Notes under the pieces: model-generated | Database searches by the model: none | What the model saw: the letters and a program-made list of their open reading frames with translations, nothing else | What the model was told of the DNA's origin: nothing | DNA from: Pelobates cultripes | Taxonomy: Eukaryota > Chordata > Amphibia > Anura > Pelobatidae | Length of the DNA stretch: 64,000 nt | Reading direction: 5' to 3' | NCBI GenBank assembly: GCA_933207985.1 | Contig: OW240916.1 | Coordinates: forward strand, 262,287,108-262,351,107 | Part shown: in pieces, positions 35,901 to 44,040 of the stretch | Layout of the letters: each line of letters opens with the position of its first letter | Position numbering within the stretch: position 1 is the first letter of the stretch | Translations under genes and position numbers: made by a program

Positions 35901-36861
35901 CGGCTCCCCTGGTGTAGGAGAAAGGCTGTCTGTAGCCAACTTCCGGGTAGAATGGTTGAGGTCTTTGTGAGCGGGGGCCTGAAGGCCAAAAGCGGCTGGC
36001 TGCACGGCCCCTGTAGCGGCCAGCCCGTCCAAAAACGCCCCGGTTAGGGTTATTCCTGAAGACCCGCTTCATGGTGGTCTGAGCTTTGTTAAGCGACGTG
36101 AACACGTTCACGTGTCTGTTCAGGTCCTTCAGGAAAGCGTCCCCGAACAGCTTGCCCTGTGCCAGTGGTCCTAATTCTCTGGTGCCCAAATCCACCAGCT
36201 TTCCGTCTAAGCGGAGTAATGCTGCTTTCCTCCTCTCAGAGGAGAGGGCCACGTTGGCATTGCCAACAAAACAAAAACAGCGTTGCGCCCATTCTCTTAC
36301 GTCGTGAGCCCATTCACGTACCATGTTGGTATCAAACTGTTCAGCTCGGGTGAGGGCGTCATCCGCCAAGTACATGATGCGGGAGAGGGGGCCGATCGCA
36401 TCCAGCAACTTGTCTTGTACGCTATGGAAACCCTTCTCCACCCCTTTACGGGGATCCCGACCACCCCGAGACATAAAGGTGGTCATGACCTGGTCGAATT
36501 CTGGGGTCTGAGCCACTTGATCTGGTAGTGAGGGGCGAGGACATTCGGAACGCAAGCGGTTGCGGACCGTCTTATCCAATGGTTTGCGTAGCCACTTGTG
36601 CATGAACCTCGCCAGGTGTTCGGGGGGTGTCCAGTCCCCCGAACGCGGGTGTCGAATGTTCCGTGGGTCGAATAATCGCTGGCCCGAGGGGTCCAGGATG
36701 GTTTCGCCTTCGTCCTGCGTTTGTGCCGGGTCGTCCGGCAGTTGAATGTTGTCTAGGAAGGTGCCCTGTAGGAAACCAGGGCGTGACTCATCTTCCGAGT
36801 CCCAGGCGTTTTCCTCTTGGGAATCGGAATCCATGGCCTGCCATGAGTCCAAAATCGCCAT
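35278..36861 (-). CDS. DIRS1-like Gag (main part)
   Basis: 527 codons from the Met at 36861, but the same frame is open upstream to about 36990 ('DKGKTPIKRRKPAP', a basic stretch), so the Met is not the natural start. An acidic N-terminal part ('DSDSQEENAWDSEDESR') is followed by a helical core ('FDQVMTTFMSRGGRDPRKG', 'RIMYLADDALTRAEQFD') and an Arg/Gly-rich tail ('RGADRGRGSRGRGRARF') suited to RNA binding. The last ~200 codons overlap the RT frame and are probably not constrained. No Cys knuckle is seen. The role as the particle protein is inferred from position and composition. Confidence 0.75.
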   Translation of the reverse strand: MAILDSWQAMDSDSQEENAWDSEDESRPGFLQGTFLDNIQLPDDPAQTQDEGETILDPSGQRLFDPRNIRHPRSGDWTPPEHLARFMHKWLRKPLDKTVRNRLRSECPRPSLPDQVAQTPEFDQVMTTFMSRGGRDPRKGVEKGFHSVQDKLLDAIGPLSRIMYLADDALTRAEQFDTNMVREWAHDVREWAQRCFCFVGNANVALSSERRKAALLRLDGKLVDLGTRELGPLAQGKLFGDAFLKDLNRHVNVFTSLNKAQTTMKRVFRNNPNRGVFGRAGRYRGRAASRFWPSGPRSQRPQPFYPEVGYRQPFSYTRGADRGRGSRGRGRARFTPTGKPICDSRTPYFTNGRSYCSLFSELDNHFDGRMDPANRTGLRHRLRGPPEPNGTSLPRDMFLGRPSTHTNRVGGTPIERGDRTRSRSGGIFQQHLSGKEEDRGIPSGHKPERPQRIRRIQALQDGGHTSSEGPPPRRGLVHETGPQGHATSRYPSTSTTADSSDFGGKTGLGNSRAFPLDSVQPRGASPN

Positions 36862-36941
36862 GGGTGGCGAGTGTCTCCCCTCCTCGTCTGAGGAGTAATT
36901 GCGTCCTGGGGAAGGGACAGCCGGAGCTGGCTTACGCCTTT

Positions 36942-37169
36942 TTATAGGGGTCTTGCCCTTGTCGGGGTTGGCGTTCCCCTTTTCGCCCTTCCAGTGGCGT
37001 TTAGAGGGCCGAGTATCGGCTTGTGTGTGTGATTCCGTTGCTGGACCTTAGCAGGGATTTTCTGTTCGGCAGAGGCCGTCAGAACCCTGGAGAGTGCCTT
37101 CTCCATCGAGGCCGCTATAGCCTCACTGATCATATTTTGAAATTCAGCAGTGTTTTGAGAAGAATCCAT
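36942..37169 (-). CDS. DIRS1-like Gag N-terminus, in a shifted frame
   Basis: 75 codons from the Met at 37169 ('MDSSQNTAEFQNMISEAIAA'), an amphipathic helix typical of Gag N-termini, then 'MEKALSRVLTASAEQKIP'. After about 37050 the frame that continues into the main Gag lies one base over ('ATESHTQADTRPSKRHWKG'). A single indel near 37040-37060 therefore seems to split one Gag ORF in two. Confidence 0.6.
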   Translation of the reverse strand: MDSSQNTAEFQNMISEAIAASMEKALSRVLTASAEQKIPAKVQQRNHTHKPILGPLNATGRAKRGTPTPTRARPL

Positions 37170-37247
37170 GATGAAAATATTGACAACAAAAATTTTTTAC
37201 TTGGCACAGGGCGCAGATAGGGTCAGGGGTCAGTCTGTATTAATAAT

Positions 37248-37395
37248 GGTACCAGCAGTACCAGTTCAACCCCAGCAGGGCGAATAGTAATTACGTGCAG
37301 TGGTACCGGCAGTACCAAAACCCCCAGCAGGGTGTAATAATAAAAGACTCAGGTAAAAGCACTTGGTACCAGCAGTACCTGTAACCCCAGCAGGG
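37248..37395. repeat. three GGTAC-hairpin units in DIRS1-like leader
   Basis: 'ggtaccagcagtacc' at 37248-37262 and 37365-37379 and 'ggtaccggcagtacc' at 37302-37316. Each is a 5-bp perfect stem around 'cagca' or 'cggca', followed within 6-10 bp by 'ccccagcaggg'. They lie 80-230 bp upstream of the Gag start. Confidence 0.85.
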
Positions 37396-37658
37396 TATAT
37401 TTGGGTTTTTTCACTGGGCCGCACCCAGGTATATGGAGGATGTATAGTCACACCTCATAAGCAGCATAAATATTAGGGGCCGCACCCCAAGAGCACAGGG
37501 TATTGCAACCCTATTGTGCTTTAGTACACAGACTGAATTAACTGACCTTGTGACCCCTGCCTTCAACACACTTGCTAGAAGAATGTCTGGGACGTGTTTG
37601 AGGGTGACCGGGTGTAAGTAGGAGCCAGGCACTGTCTGCAAGTGGCTCGGTGGGGCTT

Positions 37659-37710
37659 AAAATGGCGGCCGTGGATCTCGCGAGATGCGAGATCCAAGAT
37701 GGCCGCCGCC
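37659..37710 (-). promoter_or_regulatory. promoter-like cluster: TCTCGCGAGA flanked by YY1-like sites
   Basis: 'tctcgcgaga' at 37676-37685 sits in a hairpin (ggatctcgc/gcgagatcc) and is flanked by 'aaaatggcggcc' (37660-37671) and 'aagatggccgcc' (37696-37707). TCTCGCGAGA is a known element of TATA-less vertebrate promoters, and AAnATGGCGGC is the YY1 consensus, used at the start of mammalian L1. Position about 500 bp upstream of Gag fits a DIRS1-like promoter. Function is inferred. Confidence 0.5.
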
Positions 37711-38093
37711 GGCGCCGGGAGCGAAAATCCCGTGAGTGCCGGTCGGGATGTGCGCGGTCGAGAGACCGCGGGGTGAGGGTGGATGAAAGGGGTGAGCGTT
37801 ACCCCAAAGGTGTCCTGGAATGAGCAATCCGCCGTTTGGGCAGCGGATAGCTCGAGAAAAACGGTCGCCAAGCCGGCGGAGGAAAGAACCTAGAAAAAGG
37901 GCCCCACAGATAAGGGGAGACAGAGAATACAGGGACAGGAGTCCCTGTGGAAAGAGATAAAGAGCAGAATATAGGATAGGATGCAATAGTCATATAAATA
38001 ACATAAAGTTAAAGGTACAATATATTTAGTCAAACAAACAGTAATGAAGAGGAAGAGCTGAAACTCTGACCTGTCTGCTGATGGAGCAGTAAA
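37711..38093 (-). other. DIRS1-like 5' region between promoter-like cluster and right ITR
   Basis: CpG-rich in its first 120 bp, then ordinary. Short minus-strand open frames overlap here but contain no known domain. Confidence 0.5.
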
Positions 38094-38233
38094 GAAAGAG
38101 GGGGAGGAGCCTCATCACTGTGAATACCATACAGCATATTGCATTTTGATTGGTTATCGTTTTCACTTTTTTCTTTACTGCTATGTGGAGTTAGTAAAGA
38201 GAGTTATATGCAAAATAGGAAGCCTCCTGTCAT
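38094..38233. repeat. DIRS1-like inverted terminal repeat, right
   Basis: Partner of 32312-32450. Confidence 0.95.
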
Positions 38234-38244
38234 GTGGTAAAATT

Positions 38245-39150
38245 ATGCAACACAGCAGGGATCTGTCCAAATTAGCACTATCATCCAATGCTCGCAGGAC
38301 ATACAATAGAGCCTTCACATTGTTTAAAAGATTTCCATTGGAACACGACAAACCCCAACCTTTTGTCATGACATGTATCCTTGGTTTCACTTCTTTTTGC
38401 CATCTTAAACTAAAACTATCTTACAACACCATTCAGTTATATTTGACAGGCATTCAACACCACATGATATCCCTATGGCCTAACAACCATACCTTTATGT
38501 CATCATATCAGATAAAGAACATACTCAGAGGCATTCAGAAATCAGTTCCCCCACGTACCTCTCAGAGATTACCTATAGATAAACTTTTCCCATCCCTATC
38601 TGACCTATTAGATTTAAAACCATTTAATTCTACCACCAATTCGGTCATTAAAGCAGCCATGTACATAGCCTTCTACGGTTTCCTCAGGCCAAGAGAGTTC
38701 ACTACCATCACCACCTCTCAGACAGATAGATGTCTTCAACGATCCCACCTACGCAAACACATGGACCATTACATATTGGCTCTACCACAGTCCAAAACAA
38801 GTCAGCACGCACCACCAGTAGAAATCACTTATTATCCTACCCACAATAAATGGTGTCCAGTTGCGGTCCTAGATTCCTACCAGCAAAATCCTACCTCACT
38901 ATCATCACAACATTTATTTGCACTACAAGGCTCTGTACTTACTACCGCTGCTTTTATGAGATATTTCAGATTCCTGTTAACAATGCTAGGTCTCAACCCT
39001 TCTACCTACTCAGGTCACTCCTTCCGTATAGGGGCAGCCTCCAGCGCCAACATACCAGTACATATTATAAAATCACTGGGGCAATGGAAATCTTCCACTT
39101 ACACAAGTTACATAACCAAACCAGTACAGGAAATAAGAAAGTGCATTTAA
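38245..39150 (+). CDS. Ngaro-like tyrosine recombinase, intact frame
   Basis: 301 aa from the ATG at 38245 (MQHSRDLSKLALSSNARRTY). The frame reads open further left only because it crosses into the DIRS1-like insert. N-terminal core-binding part: 'RAFTLFKRFPLEH' and 'IQLYLTGIQHHMISLWP'. Catalytic part: 'YIAFYGFLRPREFTTI' (first Arg), 'GHSFRIGAASSANIP' (H-x-x-R), 'SLGQWKSSTY' (Trp/His position and candidate Tyr) and 'TSYITKP' (nucleophile Tyr region). This enzyme would integrate the element's DNA circle. It is the only Ngaro gene here without stops, although the DIRS1-like insertion separates it from its leader and RT. Confidence 0.88.
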   Translation: MQHSRDLSKLALSSNARRTYNRAFTLFKRFPLEHDKPQPFVMTCILGFTSFCHLKLKLSYNTIQLYLTGIQHHMISLWPNNHTFMSSYQIKNILRGIQKSVPPRTSQRLPIDKLFPSLSDLLDLKPFNSTTNSVIKAAMYIAFYGFLRPREFTTITTSQTDRCLQRSHLRKHMDHYILALPQSKTSQHAPPVEITYYPTHNKWCPVAVLDSYQQNPTSLSSQHLFALQGSVLTTAAFMRYFRFLLTMLGLNPSTYSGHSFRIGAASSANIPVHIIKSLGQWKSSTYTSYITKPVQEIRKCI

Positions 39151-39431
39151 GGAAATTTGATTCATTTGTATGTATTTGTTGAATTAATTAAATATTTTTA
39201 CCTAAGACATTGTATATACTTGATTACACTATTGGTGGTTTATTTTGTTTTTATTTCATATTAGACACCAACAACAGAATTCCTGCACTAAAGTTTTGTC
39301 TACTTGAACACTATGGAGGATAACAGATTGACCTCGAAAAAAGCACTTTCAAAAGGTTCTTATCTCCAAAAAATACCCTTTTTTGCTGGGACTCTTTAAT
39401 ATTGTTATTTCTCAATATTTTATATACATTA
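39151..39431 (+). other. Ngaro-like 3' non-coding region
   Basis: AT-rich, no open frame. No split direct repeat partner of the leader was recognised by eye. Confidence 0.4.
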
Positions 39432-39495
39432 TTGTGTATATATATCTGTATATGATTATCTAGTATTTCTTATTTGTTGCAGTCTGTTTTTTCTG
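39432..39495. repeat. near-terminal inverted repeat, right arm
   Basis: Partner of 27768-27826. Between it and the duplication at 39597 lie about 100 bp without a left-hand counterpart. Confidence 0.75.
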
Positions 39496-39596
39496 TATTT
39501 TTTCCTTGTTCCTCTTGGGTTATTAGTATATCCAAGTAGCAGACCTTATTCTGCTGTCTTTGGAGTTAGCACTGTATCTCCCCTTCTATTTTTCCT

Positions 39597-40575
39597 GGTT
39601 TACGTATTATGGACTCAAGTTGTTTATGGTCACTTTCAACAATTACTTGACTGCCATAATTATACTGATGGAAGCATTTGCAACCAAATAAAGAGTTCTT
39701 TCTCGTTTTGCACTTAGTTGATTTCACATTCAGTGAGTGACTTTGATGCATACATGATGTTTTCCATCTTGCAGTAGTACTGTCCCAAGTCCACACTTGG
39801 AGTCATCAATATGTAGCCTGAGCTCTTTGTAAAAATGAAAGTAGGACTAATAATGGACCTGTTTCATATATGAGAAGTTATTTTATTTTTTTAAAAGCCT
39901 TGACATGCTGGGCTTCCCAAACAAACTCACATGATTCCTTCAGGGGCTAGAGCAAAGGTACATTGATATGAAATTTTGAGAGGTAATTAATCATGCCTGG
40001 CAACATCTCAAGTCCTCCCTTAACTTTAGATGGCTCCATGTCCCTCACAGCAGCATTTTGGCAGGGTCTGGCTTTATTTCCTCAGTAGACATGGGGAGTC
40101 AAAAATAACTCACTTTGGTAGCACAGATTAGAATAAATTAGAATGTTGTTGACTATGGCTCTAAACCAATTTAAACCTTCATAGGTCTCATTGATATTTC
40201 TCTGGTACTCATATTGGGCAGAAATCAGTACAAAATGTGAGACGTCGGAACCAATAGGTAATCAGGTAATACGTTTTAAGGATTCCTCAGTTAGTTTAAT
40301 AGCCCAATAGACTGATATAGCATTTAAAACACTAAAGTATTGGGCACCAGCTAGCTTGCATGTTTTGTCTTCTAAATTAGGCAGTGGGTAATGAGGATGA
40401 TTTATGAACTTGCTAAGGGCTCTCTCGGGTCCAGATACACCTGTAGTTTTCCTGTGTGCCACAACCATGGAGTTAAACCATTCAGTTGGCTCTGTGACCG
40501 TGTATGATGACATCTTGCCTCGCCGTGCTTTCAAGCTTTTGAATGTATTTATTATGCAGTATTATTTATGAACTG
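39597..40575 (-). pseudogene. Ty3/Gypsy RT and RNase H, first segment of the split pol
   Basis: From right to left: 'VTEPTEWFNSMVVAHRKTTG' and 'HPHYPLPNLEDKTCKLAGAQ' (RT fingers/palm, 40530-40330), 'YFSVLNAISVYWAIKL' (motif A, Asp replaced by Asn), 'FRAIVNNILIYS' near 40150 (motif C, Asp-Asp replaced by Asn-Asn), 'GMINYLSKFHINVP' (connection), and RNase H 'LFGCKCFHQYNYGSQVIVES' with 'DHKQLESIIRKP' at its end. It stops at the 17-bp duplication and resumes at 27735. Gag and protease were not found upstream. Confidence 0.87.
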
Positions 40576-41608
40576 TATTTATTTTGAGTTAATCGTAGCT
40601 ATATTAGCCACAAGACAACGATGTGGCTGTGAAGGCACAGGGGTTAGAAAGGTCACTGAACACTGGGCACCATGAAAATACTTGGCAAAACTACTTGGGC
40701 AAAATAAAGAGTGAAGAAGGAGGTTGAAACTTTGAATCGACATCTGGCCCTGTGTGATCTTCATCATTCTCTGAATTAAATACTTAAACTGCATTTTAAT
40801 TTGTGTTTGAAATGACCTTATCAAAGCCATCAGGACAAGCAATACATGGCTCAGCAATGTTGTACACCTCAAATAGTCACAAGGTTAAATGGGGCTCTGC
40901 TTTGGCCTTTAACACAATGTTTATATTTCCAGGCTTCATTTGTTACAAATTGCAAAAATGCACGTATTGGAACAAAAGAAAAGACACATCTGGGCCAGTA
41001 CACTATATACTATCAATCTCTAAGCAACAGCAAGGCAAGCAAAACTAAGATCAGAAATAGTACTTAATCTCCAGAGAACACAATATTCCAAAGATAGTTG
41101 CAAAGCCAGGAAATATAACCTTTTTTTCTGCTAAATGGGCAGTTTATGAGACATTTTCTTCATTTCTTCTATACACTGGAATTGGTTATATTTCGGTGTG
41201 CTTAGTTACAATGTTGTTAATCAAAGTCAACTTAATTTCATAATGTCCTCTTCCAATTTTTCAATATACAACATCTATAATTCATCCATTCAAAAATAGA
41301 AAATATTTAAATATTTCTTACATTTTCATTTCAATATCTTTTTCCATCTCTGACTGGATTTAACACCAGCTGTAATTTCAGCAGATGAACCAAATAAACA
41401 GACTTGCTTTTTGAAATAAGACCGCCAATAAATACGTCTTTAAATAAATACGTAAGCACATTTATTGGCTTTTTAAATGTCTGTCCCTGTGACAGTCAAT
41501 ATTAATCCCATATTAGTATAAATGAGGTTTAAAACCTCCCATATGCCCCCACCCTCCATGCCACGGGTATATTATATATGTTTAAAGTAACTGGGCAGCA
41601 ATATTTCA
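40576..41608. other. unassigned sequence upstream of Gypsy RT
   Basis: AT-rich. A 97-codon minus frame (40872-40579) has no recognisable protease or Gag motif. The missing 5' half of the Gypsy could lie here, decayed beyond recognition. Confidence 0.4.
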
Positions 41609-42787
41609 CACTATGGAGCAACAATATTAAAACCACTGGCATATGAAATGAATGGCATTGATTATATCGTTACAATGGCACCTGTCAGACGGTGGGATAC
41701 ATTAGGCAGCGAGTGAACAGTCTGTCCTTAAATTTGATTTGTTAGAAGCAGGAAACACAGCAAGTGAAAACATGTGAGCAACTTTGTCAAGGGTCATAGT
41801 GATGGCTAGACAACTTAGTCAAAACATCTCCAAAATGTAAAAGTCTTGTAGGGCATTCCCATTATGCTTTGGTTAGAACCTAAAACTGGTGGAAAGAAGG
41901 ACAACCAGTAAACTGTCATCAGATTCATGGGTACCCGAGGCGCATTGATACATGTGGGGAATGAAGGTTAGGTCGTCTGGTCCGATCACTACTGTAGCTC
42001 AAATTGCTGAAATACTTAATGCTGGCTACAATAGAAAGGTATTAGAACACACAGAGCATCATTTGCTGATTAGCTGCAGAGCCGACAGAGTGCCCATGAT
42101 GACCTCTGTCCAACGCTAAAAGCACCTTTAGTGGAATTGTGAATATCAGAACTGGTCCATGGAGCAATGGAAGAAGGTTGCTATTCTGATGAATCACATT
42201 TTCTTTAAGATCAGGTGGATGGACAGGTGCGTGTGTCGTTTATCTGGGGAATGAATGTAGCAAGATTTACTATAGGAAGAAGGTAGGCTCACGGAGGTAG
42301 TTTTATGCTCTGTGCATTTTCTGCTGGGAAACCTTGGGTCCTAACATTCATGTGGATGTTACACATACCAGCCACCTAGAGATTGTTGCAGACCACATAC
42401 ACCCCTTCACAGCAATGGTGTTCCCTGATGCAGTGGCCTCTTTCAGGAGGATAATGCACCATGCCACAATGCAAAAATTGTTCAGGAATAGTTTGAGGAA
42501 CATGGCAAAGAGTTCAAGGTGTTGCCTTGGCCTCCAAATTTACTATATCTCAATCTGAGTGAACTTGTGTGGGATGTACTGGAATAACACATTTAATCCA
42601 TAGAGACCCGACCTCTCAACTTGCTGGACTTAAAGGATCTGCTGCTAATGCTTTGGTGCCAAATACCACAGGACACATTCAAAGGGCTTGTGGAGTCCAT
42701 GCCTTGACACAGTAAAGCTATTTTGACAGCATGAGGAGAACCTACATGATATTAGGGAGGTGGTTTTAATGTTGTGGGTGATCAGTG
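41609..42787 (+). mobile_element. Tc1-like transposon, ~1.18 kb copy with transposase remnant
   Basis: The left end 'caacaatattaaaaccac' and right end 'gtggttttaatgttgtgg' plus 'atcagtg' and TA form short inverted termini. The interior in broken frames gives 'VMARQLSQNISK' (helix-turn-helix), 'LVRSLL.Q' type linker and, near 42190, 'YSDESHFL' (first DDE residue) and 'NIHVDVTHTSHLE'. Near 42450-42600 comes 'EDNAPCHNAKI'-like sequence (second Asp zone). Stops and indels are frequent. The same family recurs at 46981 (minus) and 53781 (plus). Confidence 0.85.
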
Positions 42788-43851
42788 TATGTACTGAAAG
42801 CAAGCTAGATACCACAATATGCCACATATCATCCAATGCTCTCACTTTTATGGTTACTGTATGTTCAAAAATGAGTTAAGATTATTTGATTAGGTATTAA
42901 ATATTCTGTTATGAAGATGCAATCTGCAACATCAGATATGATTCGTGCTTATGAGTTCTTTTATTGAGACAACTCTCCAGTGGCTTATATGTAGGAACGT
43001 ATTAATCTACAGAAGTTCTGGTTGGTCTACTATACTTCAGGCATAGACATTTATCTACAGCTGACCTCTAATGTTCTATGCCTGTCCTGGAAACTATATA
43101 ATGGAACATTATACAAGGGAATTATGAACCGTATCAGAAATTAATTGAAATAATAATGCCCTTGAAGATGATTTCTTGAATGCACTTTGAAAACATTTGA
43201 ATGATATACTGGCCCACTGGGATGTGCAATACAATCTGGTAGGTTTAACATCTCCCAGTCAATGCATTTATTATCTAATTCTCCTATGCCTGATGTGCAA
43301 TTGTTTTTACTGCCTTAAAAGCTTTACAATGCTCTCTCTGCAATGCAGAAACATTATTTGTATACACGTTACCATCACCAAGACTATAGATTTACAACAA
43401 TCAAAAAAAATTAGGACAAGCTTACAATTTGGTTTGACAATTTAAGTGTGGCTGAAAGTTTTGAATCTATTTTGAACTTCTAGTTATTGGTTTTCCCTTG
43501 TGTTTAATTATTTACATTTGCTTTTCATTGACGAAGGTGCCTATAACAGATTAAGTAAAGGAAATAGGATTTACATTTTTACATTAATTGCTAACAGATC
43601 AGCAGAAAATCGTTTATCCAACCTAATGTGCAATAACAAGTTAAAATAGGAGATTTTCTACATTCCTAAAAAATGGATAGTTAGCTCATTTTTTTGTCCT
43701 ATGCTAGTATTCTGTATGTGTAGAACCTTACATCACACTGCATGTAAATTCTGACTTTAAATGTCAACATGGATGCTGTCCAGGGGGTGGGAGGGTCTGG
43801 GAGGGAGGGTCTGCTGGAGATTGGCCGGGATGTGTCAGCTGACCGGAGCAC
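42788..43851. other. unassigned sequence
   Basis: Ordinary AT-rich DNA. The final 90 bp before 43852 are G-rich (gggagggtctgggaggg), capable of quadruplex formation. Confidence 0.4.
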
Positions 43852-43914
43852 GCCGCGAACGGTTCGTGGCGAACCGCGGTGAGCCGTTCGCGGGAAGTTC
43901 GCGAACGGTTCGCG
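43852..43914. repeat. CpG-rich clustered palindromes (gcgaacggttcgc)
   Basis: 'cgcgaacggttcg', 'ggcgaaccgcgg', 'gccgttcgcggg' and 'gttcgcgaacggttcgcg' lie within 65 bp and pair with each other in several ways. Strong CpG contrast with the surroundings. Probably the end of a dispersed foldback repeat. Confidence 0.65.
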
Positions 43915-44040
43915 ACATCTCTAGTGCTGACTTGTTTCACCTTTTTGGGATTGTTATCGTATCCCTATTACATTTCTCAGTGCCACTGTCCACAGAGCTA
44001 TCCATTTTTTATATTTTCCCAATATAATTTTGATGTATTC

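Larger units (their letters stand above)
32267..38244 (-). mobile_element. DIRS1-like YR retroelement, structurally complete
   Basis: 5,978 bp, coding on the minus strand. It has inverted terminal repeats 32312-32450 and 38094-38233, outer extensions 32267-32311 and 38234-38244, and an internal complementary region (ICR) 32910-33012. Order of genes (minus): Gag, RT/RNase H, tyrosine recombinase. The sequence 'aatt' occurs at both edges (32263-32266 and 38241-38244), one copy belonging to the target. No longer target duplication is present, as expected for recombinase-mediated insertion of a circle. Two single-base indels in coding sequence are the only obvious damage. Confidence 0.93.
27753..39596 (+). 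mobile_element. 11.8-kb block: Ngaro-like YR retroelement interrupted by a DIRS1-like element
   Basis: Without the nested DIRS1-like element (32267-38244) the block is about 5.9 kb, a normal Ngaro length. Plus-strand order: leader (27753-30262), Gag-like (30263-31020), RT/RNase H (about 30980-32258) and tyrosine recombinase (38245-39150). Short inverted repeats lie near both edges (27768-27826 and 39432-39495). Gag and RT are decayed; the recombinase is open. Confidence 0.75.

Noticed and set aside
33015..36032. A single 1,005-codon minus-strand protein
   Set aside because: Its N-terminal part is RT, the middle is an out-of-frame shadow of RT/RNase H, and the C-terminal part is the recombinase. 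It is open through the middle only because of one extra base and overlapping frames, so it is not one gene.
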